From the NCBI GenBank assembly GCA_948976265.1, contig CARFUA010000003.1:1-64000 (forward strand): a DNA stretch of 64,000 nucleotides, written 5' to 3'. Below are positions 43,916 through 53,297 of the stretch, one piece after another. Numbering within the stretch: position 1 is the stretch's first letter; each line of letters opens with the position of its first letter. A program made the translations under genes and the position numbers. Below the pieces are notes generated by a model. It saw only the letters and a list, made by a program, of their open reading frames with translations. It did no database searches and was not told where the DNA came from. Origin of the DNA: an uncultured Clostridia bacterium (lineage in GTDB: Bacteria; Bacillota; Clostridia; TANB77; CAG-508).

Positions 43916-45733
43916 TTAGTGTTTGATAGGTAAAATGATATAGAATGTGGTTCCTTTTCCAAGTTCTGTTTCATAGGTCATATCCCCGCTAAAATGGGCT
44001 TTGATGTTGGAATAGGACATGAACATACCAAGGCCGGTTCCGTTTTTTCCTTTGGTTGTAATCATTTCTTTGAATAATTTTTCTTGTGCAGTAGGTGGGA
44101 TTCCAGGTCCATAATCTTTGACAGAGATGATAAGGTTGTTGTTCTCTTGATTGGCAGCTAATTCAATGATTTTGTTGGTATAATTATTGCCATAAGCCTC
44201 AATGGAGTTGGAAATGATGTTATTGATGATTTGAACTAAACTGTTAATATTTCCGTTTAGCAATTCGGCGTCTCCAATGTTATTTTGAATTTCCAATGTG
44301 GCTAAGGCATTTTTAATTTCGTGTTTCATGAGTATGTCAACACGTTTAAATAATTCTGTAATAGAAAAATCGATGGTTGCGTTGTCTGCCAAAGTGGTGG
44401 TTTGACCTTTTACAGTAGTGATGACGTCTGACATATAAGAAATATGACCTTTTAGTTTGTCAATCCATTCACGCATGTCTTTGGCGATGTCGTGCATATC
44501 GGCGTCGGTAACAGAAGGATTTTCGATGGAAGCATCGTATTCGTTGATTAGGTCAGATAATCCTTCTAATCCGCCGGCGACAGAAAAAATTGGTGTTTTT
44601 AGATTGTGGGCAATTCCACCAATCATTTGTCCAAGAGAGGCAAGACGTTCTTGTTCAATTAACATGTCTTGGTTATTTTGAATGGTTAGAATGTCGTTTT
44701 TGTGTTGTGTTATGTCTTTGAAAAGAATTAGGGTACCAATGAGTTCGTTTTTTGAAAAGATATTACTAATTTCAATAGAAAAGGTTTTGGCTATGGTATC
44801 AATGGTTTGTTCGAATTCGATGGTTTTATTTGAATGTTTGATTTTTTCAAAGTTCTCTTGGAAAAGGGCATTGTTAATTTTAAAGTGTTTGTCTTTGCTA
44901 GATAGTTTGAAGATATTTTTTTGTCTGACATCATTTGGGTTACAAGAAAATATATGTAAAAAAGTTTCGTTAAAATCAGTGATGATGTAATTTTCATTTA
45001 ATACAATGAAGGCATCTGATATTCTATCTACAATTTTTTGCATTGCAATTGGTGTAATGCTTAAAAATTTGAACCTAAATATCGCAATGGAAAAACACAA
45101 AATGGTGAAGGCAAAACTAATTGGCGTGATGTAGATTGTCATAGGAAGAATGTTAAAGGTTCCTAGAATATTGACAAGGATAGGGATTAGGGTTCCTATA
45201 ATAATGAAGATGGATTGTTTGGAAAAAAATCCAGCATTTTTAATGGTGTATTTTAGCAAATTTGTAATACTGATGATGAATAAACCATAAGTGTAAATTA
45301 GGTGAACAGTCATATAGGAACCAGAGATTGTTTCATTTAGGTTAATGGAGTAAACTTTGTAAAATAAGTGATGGTAGTCATTGGTCCATAAAACAATCAA
45401 GGAAATGATGGGAATGATGAGTAGTAAATATACTTTTTTTAATTTAGCTTTTGTATTAGCAAAGACTAATGATGTAAAGAACATAGTAACTGGAAGAAAG
45501 CAAGTTCCAATATACACGAAATAGTCATAGTAAATTAAAGGTAAACTTAGTTTATAGCCTAATAAGCATTGCAAAATTAGACCGGTTAGGCAAATCAGTA
45601 TGCATATTAAGACAAGCTTAAAGCAAGTTTTTAATTGACCAGTTTTAATTTGTGTATCAATAATACGTAGAACCGATATGGTAGATACGATACATATTAC
45701 TAATAGTACAAAAATAGAAAAAGTAGTAGTCAT
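43916..45733 (-). CDS. Membrane sensor histidine kinase (7TM-PAS-HisKA-HATPase)
   Basis: 605 aa. About seven hydrophobic helices in residues 1-220, a PAS domain at ~230-340 (DAFIVLNENYIITDFNETFL), and a HisKA-like segment with phospho-acceptor His in GGIAHNLKTPIFSVAGGLEG. The HATPase has NNIISNSIEAY, VKDYGPGIPP and GTGLGMFMSY. Its start lies 2 bases after the end of the peptide-synthetase reductase gene, so it is probably co-transcribed with it. Signal unknown. Confidence 0.92.
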   Translation of the reverse strand: MTTTFSIFVLLVICIVSTISVLRIIDTQIKTGQLKTCFKLVLICILICLTGLILQCLLGYKLSLPLIYYDYFVYIGTCFLPVTMFFTSLVFANTKAKLKKVYLLLIIPIISLIVLWTNDYHHLFYKVYSINLNETISGSYMTVHLIYTYGLFIISITNLLKYTIKNAGFFSKQSIFIIIGTLIPILVNILGTFNILPMTIYITPISFAFTILCFSIAIFRFKFLSITPIAMQKIVDRISDAFIVLNENYIITDFNETFLHIFSCNPNDVRQKNIFKLSSKDKHFKINNALFQENFEKIKHSNKTIEFEQTIDTIAKTFSIEISNIFSKNELIGTLILFKDITQHKNDILTIQNNQDMLIEQERLASLGQMIGGIAHNLKTPIFSVAGGLEGLSDLINEYDASIENPSVTDADMHDIAKDMREWIDKLKGHISYMSDVITTVKGQTTTLADNATIDFSITELFKRVDILMKHEIKNALATLEIQNNIGDAELLNGNINSLVQIINNIISNSIEAYGNNYTNKIIELAANQENNNLIISVKDYGPGIPPTAQEKLFKEMITTKGKNGTGLGMFMSYSNIKAHFSGDMTYETELGKGTTFYIILPIKH

Positions 45734-45735
45734 TT

Positions 45736-47169
45736 TTAATCCTCCTCATTTTTGGTAAAATAATTTATTTTTTTGAAAAAGGCAAAGTATTTCTTGAAGT
45801 AGAGGTCGTCTAGTATGGGCCAATGAAATTCTAAGCGATTTAAGAATGTATTGGTAATGTCGGCTTTTAGTGTGACGTTTGTGATATAATTTAAGGTTTT
45901 ATTTTTGTTCAAATCAGTTATGATGCCCGTAATGCTGTTTTTTAAATTGTCTGTACTTAAGTATTTTTCTACGCGAGATGAAAAGTTCTTGTCCGACATT
46001 GGTTTTATGTGATAATTTGCATTATTGATGTAGTTTATTAATTTTTTACAGCTAATATAATTGGTATTAACGATATGTAGTACAGAAAATGTGTGATAAG
46101 CATTGGTTATTTTTATAATTGCATCTGCACACGAGTCAACTGGAGTCAGTTCTATAAGATGATTTGAAAAAGAACGTTGAATGGCTTTTAAATGAATGAT
46201 GGCTTTAAGTCTGTTTACAAAAGCGTTTTCATGTACATTGATTTGGAACATTCCATCAGAAAATCGATTGGTTAAATTTCCGACTCTTAAAATGGTGGCA
46301 TTTAAACCATTTTCGATTTCTTCTAAAATGCATTTTTCTGCTTCAAATTTAGTATAAATATAGACGTTATCGAGTTCTTGATTGATGTATAATGAAGTTT
46401 CATCAAAAATCTGATTTTCGGAATTTTTGGTATTTGTCTTCATTCCAGAAACGCTTAAAGTGGAGATATGATATAATTTTTTGCTATATTTTTTACAAAT
46501 ATGAGAGATATTTTTGGTTCCTTCAATATTGATTTTTGAGAAGGTTTCATAATCTCCATAATGCTTAACGAGCGCAGCACTATTGATAATAATATCAATA
46601 TGATTCATCAAGTCTTTGAATTGAGCAAGAGAAAGTCCCCAATTTTTTTCGCAGATATCACCGTCTAAAATGACGATTTTATTTTTGGTAAAATAGTCAT
46701 CGTATTTGTTTCCAAAATAATAATTTAATGTCTTTTTTAATCTTTCAGAAGGCTCTAGCAAACCTTTTTTTCTAACGATACAATAAAGAGTATTATCTGG
46801 ATTGTTGGAAAAGTAGCTATCTAAAATGTGGGCGCCTAAAAAGCCAGTACTTCCTAATAGTAAGACTCTATTTTCAGATAAATTCCAATTATTATTTTGT
46901 TTATTTTTTAGTAAAATGTTGTTCAGACGTGTATAGTCATAATCTTTGTCAACTGAAAGTGCTAGGTTATTTTGTTCTGTATTTTTGTTTTCAGAAAGCA
47001 TGCGAATGGTTGGATATTTAAAGATGTCTCCATAGCTGATATCGATGTTTTCGTTTAATGCTTCGATTTGAAATTTTATGGCGATAATGGAGTCACAGCC
47101 AATATCAAAGAAATTATCATCGATACTTACTTTTGGCATGTTTAATAGCTTTCCGTATAATTTTTGCAA
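45736..47169 (-). CDS. NRPS second part: carrier-domain end and thioester reductase (joined to 47117-53149 by +1 shift)
   Basis: This is the 3' part of the same synthetase gene. It opens inside a carrier (T) domain: KLLNMPKVSIDDNFFDIGCD-SII, with the phosphopantetheine Ser. The reductase domain has the NAD(P)H motif LLLGSTGFLGAHIL, then INSAALVKHYGDYETFSKIN and the YIYTKFEAEK Tyr/Lys. R domains release the peptide as an aldehyde (or alcohol). The TTG-started frame has no ribosome binding site of its own and would start in mid-domain, so independent translation is unlikely. Confidence 0.9.
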   Translation of the reverse strand: MQKLYGKLLNMPKVSIDDNFFDIGCDSIIAIKFQIEALNENIDISYGDIFKYPTIRMLSENKNTEQNNLALSVDKDYDYTRLNNILLKNKQNNNWNLSENRVLLLGSTGFLGAHILDSYFSNNPDNTLYCIVRKKGLLEPSERLKKTLNYYFGNKYDDYFTKNKIVILDGDICEKNWGLSLAQFKDLMNHIDIIINSAALVKHYGDYETFSKINIEGTKNISHICKKYSKKLYHISTLSVSGMKTNTKNSENQIFDETSLYINQELDNVYIYTKFEAEKCILEEIENGLNATILRVGNLTNRFSDGMFQINVHENAFVNRLKAIIHLKAIQRSFSNHLIELTPVDSCADAIIKITNAYHTFSVLHIVNTNYISCKKLINYINNANYHIKPMSDKNFSSRVEKYLSTDNLKNSITGIITDLNKNKTLNYITNVTLKADITNTFLNRLEFHWPILDDLYFKKYFAFFKKINYFTKNEED

Positions 47170-50100
47170 TTTTTTTCTCGTAAGGGTTACGAGGAGCTAT
47201 ATAAGGTGCGTCTGATTTGAAGTTTGGTAATGGTAAAGATTTTTTATCAACTTTTCCATTGACCGTCATGGGTAGTGAGTCAATTTGTATTAAAAATTTA
47301 GGTATCATGTAAAATGTAAGTTTTGTTTGTAGGTAAGATTTTAAATCTTTAATAGAAATTTGGTTATCTGATACAAAGTAAGCGGTCAGATAAGAATTGT
47401 TTTTATTTTTTAATATGGTTGTGTAACATTTTAGTATGTTAGGATAAGATAAAATGGTATGATTGATTTCATTTAATTCGATGCGGTATCCAGAAAGTTT
47501 GATTTGATTGTCGTTTCTACCAATAAAATCAATGGTTCCATTTTCATTCCATTTTGCTAAATCTCCAGTTTTGTAAGCATTGAAAGGCTCTTTTATAAAC
47601 AATTTGTTGGTTTCTGTGCGATTATTTAAATAACCATTTCCCACGCCGTCTCCTGCGATGTATAATTCACCAGGAATTCCAATAGGGCATAGATTGTGAT
47701 TTGGGTTTAATATGTAAATATTCGTATTTTTTAATGGTTTACCAATAGAAACAAAGCCATCTTGTGTTTCGTCTTTTATGTAGTGTAATGCTGTTGCACA
47801 AATTGTTGTTTCAGATGGACCATAACCATTTATGATGGTTAAATTGGAATTTAAGGTGAAATATTTATTTAAGGTGCTTTTTCTAATTGGTTCCACGCCA
47901 ACTAATAGTTTGTCAAGATATGTTTTTTTATTTTTAGATAAAAGGCTATAGACTTCTTCTAAAATATTGGGTGGAATGTACAAGCTGGTTATTTTGTTTT
48001 TGGTAATGGTATCGCAATATAATGTAATATCTGAGATGATTTCTTCGGTGTTAAGAACTAGTTTTGCCCCATTTAATAATGGCATAAAGATTTCCCAAAT
48101 ACTGACGTCAAAGGAAATATTTGTAGAAGCTAGGAAGCTATCTTTGGCTGTGATTCCGTGATAATACTTATTAAAAGAATAAACAAAGTTGATTAAGTTT
48201 TTATGAGTGATTTGGACTCCTTTTGGTTTTCCAGTTGAGCCAGAGGTGTAGATGCAATAAGCTAAATCAGTGGAATTAGCAGTATGAGGCGGATTTTTTG
48301 TATGAAGTGGGTTGATTCGATTATTTATTAATATTTTTTTTACATGGTCGCAAGTAATGGCTTTAGAGTATTTTCTTGTGGTAATTAGAAAGTTGGAAGC
48401 ACTATTTTTTAACATATAAGTTAATCTGTCTTGAGGGTAACCAATGTACATTGGCATATAAACGGCGCCTACTTTTAAAGTTGCAAGAATGGAAATAATA
48501 AGTTCAATACTTCGATTCATATAAATTCCAACAACGTCACCAGTATGAACACCTTTGGAAATTAAGGTGTGTGCTAATATATTGGCTCTTTTATTTAATT
48601 CATGATACGTTAATTTTTTATCTTCAAAAATGACAGCAATATTATGGGGTGCTTTTTTTACTTGTTCTTCAAATAAATCTGTAATGGTTTTATTATGAGG
48701 ATAATTCATATAGGTATCATTGAAATCGTGCAATATTTGATTTTTTTCTGCGGTTGATAGCATATCAATGTCGGCTATTTTTATGGTTGAATTTTCTAAA
48801 ATTATCTTTAAAATATTAGTATAATGTGTGCTGAATCGTTTGATGAAGTTTTCATCAAATAATTTGGTACAATATTCAAAACGTAGTGAAAATTCATCCT
48901 TTGTAGGAATAACTTCTAGGGTTAAATCGAATTTAGAAATGTTGTTGTCAGGGATGAAGTATTCGACTTGGGCTTTCTCAAAATCAATGGTTGGATAACC
49001 GTTATTTTGATATACAAACATAACATCAAATAAAGGATTTCTACTGGCATCTCGTTTTATATTTAATTCTTTAACAAGTTCATCAAATGGGTAGGATTGA
49101 TTTTCAAAAACGGTTAAACAGTAATCTTTTAAGGCTGCTACAAAGTCTTTGAAATGGGTTGAAGGATGGATGGTATTTTTTAAAGGTAAAGTGTTAACGA
49201 ACATGCCAAGCATTTGATAAAGTTCGGGTGATTCTCTACCGATAATAGGTGTTCCAATGACAATGTCATTTTGGGCAGTATATTTGAAAAGTAATATGTA
49301 ATAAGCCGCCAGCAGTAACATATAAGGTGTAATTTCCAAAGATTTTGCTATTTCATTTACTTTGTTAAAAATGTCTTTTGACAAAGTAGCATGATAATTA
49401 GCTCCTTCAAAGCTTTGTGTAGAAGGTCTAGAAAATGTGGTAGGCATGTTTAATAAAGGTATTTCGTCTTGATATTGATTAACCCAGAAATCCTTAGCTT
49501 TTTGAAAATCTGCTTTTTGAAATTGTTGTTGTTCCCAAATTGTAAAATCCTTGTAATCTACTTGTTTTTCGGGTAATGCATAGCCATTGTATAAGTCGCA
49601 AAGTTCTTGCAATAAAAGCGTTAGGGAAGTTCCATCGCTGATGATATGATGCATATCCAGTAATAAAAGTGTTTTTTCATTTTTTAAATAGACTGCTTTG
49701 GCTCTGAATAAAGGAGCCTTTTTTAAGTCAAAAGGTTTTACAAAGTGGTTGTAAATATCGTTGATAGTGTTGGAATCATCTGTTTCGTATGGTAAATCAA
49801 AGTCAATTTTTTTCTCGATGATTTGTGCAATATCATTTTCAATAATTCTAAAATGAGTGCGTAGAATTTCATGTCGTTCGATTAAATTTTCAAAGCATTT
49901 TTTTAGTAAGGAAATATCTAAAATTTTATCAATTATGATTCCACCTGCAACGTTGTATAAAATTGAATTTTCATCCAAAATGGAAGCGTAGTAAATTCTT
50001 TTTTGCGCGGAAGAAGTAGGGTAGTAGTCTTGGGGTTTGGCAGGTTTGATTTTGTCTTTTTCTTGTTTTGATAAAGATGTAATGTAATTTGATAATTCCT

Positions 50101-53100
50101 TAATTGTTGGGTGCTCAAAAATATGATTTACTTTTACTGAAACATTAAATTCTTCTAATAATTGGATTCCCAATTTGATAGAATTTAAAGAATCCATGCC
50201 TAAATTAAATAAATCATCGGTTATACTAATATTAGTTATATTTAATAACTTTTCTAACATTTGAGTAATTTTCTTTTCAGTAGTAGTCTTAGGTGCTATA
50301 TAATCATTTTGGCTGCTTAAATCTGGGGCGGGCAAACTTTTAGCATCAATTTTTCCATTGGGTGTTAATGGAAAAGATGGAATTTGCATTAGGAATTTTG
50401 GTAACATATAAAAAGGTAATTTGGTTTGCAAATATTCCATTAATTTTTCGTTTTTTATTTCAACATTAGATGTGAAATAAGAAATAAGACGTTCCTTAAA
50501 TAAAGTAGTAAATACAGAATTTATGGAGCCATACTGATGAATACAGTGATTGATTTCACTTAGTTCGATTCGATAACCAGATAGTTTTATTTGGTTATCT
50601 ATACGTCCAATGAATGTAATGGTTCCATCAGGATTCCATTTTGCAAAATCTCCTGTTTTGTATAACATAGAATTCTTACAAAATGGGTTTTTTACGAATG
50701 ATTTGTTGGTTTCGGATGGATTATTCAAATAACCATTTCCTACACCGTCTCCAGCAACACATAATTCACCAGGAGTGCCAATAGGACATAAAGCGTTGGA
50801 TTTAACAATATAAATGTTGTCATTGCACAATGGTTTTCCAATGGAAACAAAGCCATCTTGTGTATTGTCTCTAGAATAAGATAATGCAGTACAGCAAATT
50901 GTTGTTTCTGTAGGTCCATATCCATTAATGATGATTAAATCTTGATTTAGTTGATAATAATTATTTAAGGTACTTTTTTTGATAGGCTCAACTCCAACGA
51001 GTAGTTTTTTGATACAAATGTCATTACTTTTTGATAAGAGTTGATATACTTCATTTAAAATATTGGGTGGTATGTAAAGCGCGGTAATTTTATATTTTAT
51101 GATGTTGTTACAGTATAAAGAGATATCAGAAATGATTTCTTCCGTATTAAGAACGAGTTTGGCACCATTTAGTAAAGGCAAAAAGATTTCCCAAATACTA
51201 ACATCAAATGAAATATTCGTAGAAGCTAGAAAAGTATCTTTAGCATTTATAGTTTGATAGTAATTTTTAAAGGCATAAACTAAATTAATTAAATTTCTAT
51301 GTGTTATTTGAACTCCTTTTGGTTTTCCTGTTGAGCCAGATGTGTAGATAACGTAGGCTAAATTGCTTGGTGAAAAAGAAGTCTGACAATTTTGAGGATT
51401 TGAAAGGATGGTATTGTGATTAATTATTATCTTAGGAATGTTAGTAGGAATTGTGGAAGCAAAGTGTTCTGTTGTAATGAGTGCTTTAGAATTGCCATTA
51501 TCTAACATATAAGTTAATCGATCAATAGGATATCCTGTAAACATTGGCATATATACAGCACCAGCTTTTAGTACCCCAAAAATAGCAATCAGAAGTTCTA
51601 AACTTCTAGGCAAATAAATACCGATGATATCTCCTGCTACAATTCCGTTGGCTATTAAATCATGAGCCAAGCTATTAGCTTTTTCATTCAACTCACGATA
51701 ACTTAATTCCTCATTTTCCAAAACGACAGCTATATTATCTGGTGTTTTGGCGACTTGCTCTTCAAATAAATCCACAATGGTTTTATCTTTTGGATAATCG
51801 ATTGAGGTATCATTAAATTCATATAAAATTTTGTGTTTTTCTTCTGGTGTGATGATTTCAATGGCCTCAATTAAGAGATTGTCTTGTTTCAAAACTTGAT
51901 TTATAATGTGAATCAAACGTTCGTGTAAATAGTCGATGTCGATTTCTTGAAAGCTGTTTATCCAATAATCATAACATAGTTGATGTTCCCCAAAATAGTT
52001 AACATAGCTAATAAAAAGGGGATTTGCTTGATAGTCGTTTGGAATCCAGGTATTTTTGTATATTTTGGAATCAAAACTGCTTTCTAAATTATTCATCTGA
52101 TAGGAAAATACGATTTCATATAAATTCGTATGATTTCCAGAAAAATTGGCATATTCTCTTTGAATTTCCTGATAAGGAAAACTAGAATGTCTGAAACATG
52201 ACATATTGGTATGGTTGATTTGTTTACACAATTCAACAAAATTTAATTCAGGAGAAACCTTAATTCCAAGCGGTAATGTTGCGATAAACATACCCATTGT
52301 ATCCAATTCTTTATCTGCTTTTTTACGATTTAAAAAAGGAGTGCCAATCACCAAGTTTTCATGCGCAAATAGCTTTGAAAAGTAAATGGAGATAATGCCT
52401 AAAAAGAAGGAATATTCTGTCATATTATTTTTTTTACAAAAGCTTGCTATTTTCTCATATAGGCTATTTTCAATTCTTTTTTCAAGTCGTTTACTTTTTT
52501 TGTCTTTAGTAAGATCCAATTCATTTTTGCAATCTAAATGTTTGATATATTCTTGCCAAAATTTCTGATCTTTTTTGTATTTTTCAGAATATTTATAATT
52601 CTCATTTTTTTGGATATAGTTCAAATAAGAAGGCTTTTTTTCAGAGGGTTCCTGATTTTTTGCTTGTTCATAGAAAAGTCCCAAATGTTCAACAAATAGT
52701 TGAGCCATTGACCAAGCATCTGCAACAATATGATGCATTTTTACACAAATGTAAACGCAATTTGGACAAGCAATAATTCGAAAATCGCATAATTTATCTT
52801 CCAAAAGATTTATAGATTCTGCCCTAACAGATTGAATGATTTCTTCGATTTTATTACTTTTATCTTCTTCAACAACATAAACTGGAATTTCCTGATATTC
52901 GTATTCTGAGACGTATTGCATTGGTTTACCATCCTTTTGAAGGATGCGTAAACGAAGGGCATCGTTATTTTCAATTACGCGATTTAATGCTATTTTTAGA
53001 AATTCAATATCCATTTTTTTGTTAATAAAAAGTGTTCCATAAATGTGGTTAATATCTGTATTTTCACTTAATTGCTCCGTTAACCAAATATTTTCCTGTG

Positions 53101-53149
53101 GTATGCTCAAATCAAAAATTGGCAGTTTGTTATTTATTTGTTTTTTCAT
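47117..53149 (-). CDS. Dimodular nonribosomal peptide synthetase, C-A-T-C-A-(T-R)
   Basis: 2010-aa zero frame. C1 (HHIVADA, ~residue 138), A1 (YTSGSTGKPKG ~600; GYGPTETTIC), T1 (GMDSLNSI ~983), C2 (HHIISDG ~1165), A2 (TSGSTGKPKG ~1640; GYGPSETTIC), then the start of T2. At codon 1999 (47155-47153) CGG appears and the frame stops 13 codons later. Skipping the C gives EKKIAKIIGKLLNMPKVSID and continues into T2-R, 2470 aa in total. C-A-T-C-A-T-R is the architecture of gut Clostridia enzymes known to make dipeptide aldehydes and pyrazinones. By my reading both A domains carry the same specificity residues (D-V-W-Y-L-G-G-I-C-K). Confidence 0.92.
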   Translation of the reverse strand: MKKQINNKLPIFDLSIPQENIWLTEQLSENTDINHIYGTLFINKKMDIEFLKIALNRVIENNDALRLRILQKDGKPMQYVSEYEYQEIPVYVVEEDKSNKIEEIIQSVRAESINLLEDKLCDFRIIACPNCVYICVKMHHIVADAWSMAQLFVEHLGLFYEQAKNQEPSEKKPSYLNYIQKNENYKYSEKYKKDQKFWQEYIKHLDCKNELDLTKDKKSKRLEKRIENSLYEKIASFCKKNNMTEYSFFLGIISIYFSKLFAHENLVIGTPFLNRKKADKELDTMGMFIATLPLGIKVSPELNFVELCKQINHTNMSCFRHSSFPYQEIQREYANFSGNHTNLYEIVFSYQMNNLESSFDSKIYKNTWIPNDYQANPLFISYVNYFGEHQLCYDYWINSFQEIDIDYLHERLIHIINQVLKQDNLLIEAIEIITPEEKHKILYEFNDTSIDYPKDKTIVDLFEEQVAKTPDNIAVVLENEELSYRELNEKANSLAHDLIANGIVAGDIIGIYLPRSLELLIAIFGVLKAGAVYMPMFTGYPIDRLTYMLDNGNSKALITTEHFASTIPTNIPKIIINHNTILSNPQNCQTSFSPSNLAYVIYTSGSTGKPKGVQITHRNLINLVYAFKNYYQTINAKDTFLASTNISFDVSIWEIFLPLLNGAKLVLNTEEIISDISLYCNNIIKYKITALYIPPNILNEVYQLLSKSNDICIKKLLVGVEPIKKSTLNNYYQLNQDLIIINGYGPTETTICCTALSYSRDNTQDGFVSIGKPLCNDNIYIVKSNALCPIGTPGELCVAGDGVGNGYLNNPSETNKSFVKNPFCKNSMLYKTGDFAKWNPDGTITFIGRIDNQIKLSGYRIELSEINHCIHQYGSINSVFTTLFKERLISYFTSNVEIKNEKLMEYLQTKLPFYMLPKFLMQIPSFPLTPNGKIDAKSLPAPDLSSQNDYIAPKTTTEKKITQMLEKLLNITNISITDDLFNLGMDSLNSIKLGIQLLEEFNVSVKVNHIFEHPTIKELSNYITSLSKQEKDKIKPAKPQDYYPTSSAQKRIYYASILDENSILYNVAGGIIIDKILDISLLKKCFENLIERHEILRTHFRIIENDIAQIIEKKIDFDLPYETDDSNTINDIYNHFVKPFDLKKAPLFRAKAVYLKNEKTLLLLDMHHIISDGTSLTLLLQELCDLYNGYALPEKQVDYKDFTIWEQQQFQKADFQKAKDFWVNQYQDEIPLLNMPTTFSRPSTQSFEGANYHATLSKDIFNKVNEIAKSLEITPYMLLLAAYYILLFKYTAQNDIVIGTPIIGRESPELYQMLGMFVNTLPLKNTIHPSTHFKDFVAALKDYCLTVFENQSYPFDELVKELNIKRDASRNPLFDVMFVYQNNGYPTIDFEKAQVEYFIPDNNISKFDLTLEVIPTKDEFSLRFEYCTKLFDENFIKRFSTHYTNILKIILENSTIKIADIDMLSTAEKNQILHDFNDTYMNYPHNKTITDLFEEQVKKAPHNIAVIFEDKKLTYHELNKRANILAHTLISKGVHTGDVVGIYMNRSIELIISILATLKVGAVYMPMYIGYPQDRLTYMLKNSASNFLITTRKYSKAITCDHVKKILINNRINPLHTKNPPHTANSTDLAYCIYTSGSTGKPKGVQITHKNLINFVYSFNKYYHGITAKDSFLASTNISFDVSIWEIFMPLLNGAKLVLNTEEIISDITLYCDTITKNKITSLYIPPNILEEVYSLLSKNKKTYLDKLLVGVEPIRKSTLNKYFTLNSNLTIINGYGPSETTICATALHYIKDETQDGFVSIGKPLKNTNIYILNPNHNLCPIGIPGELYIAGDGVGNGYLNNRTETNKLFIKEPFNAYKTGDLAKWNENGTIDFIGRNDNQIKLSGYRIELNEINHTILSYPNILKCYTTILKNKNNSYLTAYFVSDNQISIKDLKSYLQTKLTFYMIPKFLIQIDSLPMTVNGKVDKKSLPLPNFKSDAPYIAPRNPYEKKIAKIIRKAIKHAKSKYR
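47153..47155 (-). other. CGG +1 frameshift site in the NRPS gene
   Basis: Minus-strand context ATA CGG AAA; resumption at GGA (47154) gives Gly and restores the T2 domain and reductase. Confidence 0.8.
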
Positions 53150-53297
53150 TTCAACTTCCTCTACAATCTACATTATCAATTTAACAATATATTATACAAA
53201 AACAAATAAAAAAGCAATATCTATTGAAAAAATATTTTAATAGGTATGAAAACATTAATTCTGGAAAAGATAACCATTAAGAGAAGGAGGCAAAATC

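Noticed and set aside
47155..47185. Programmed slippage on the A7 tract at about 47170-47176 as the cause of the NRPS frame change
   Set aside because: It can join the frames, but the resulting protein fits the carrier-domain family less well than skipping the C of CGG, and the other four breaks have no comparable A tract.
18376..53149. Explaining the five breaks as independent pseudogenes or assembly errors
   Set aside because: Not excluded, but all five have the same inserted base, the same codon and the same phase on both strands, and the rest of each gene is undamaged.
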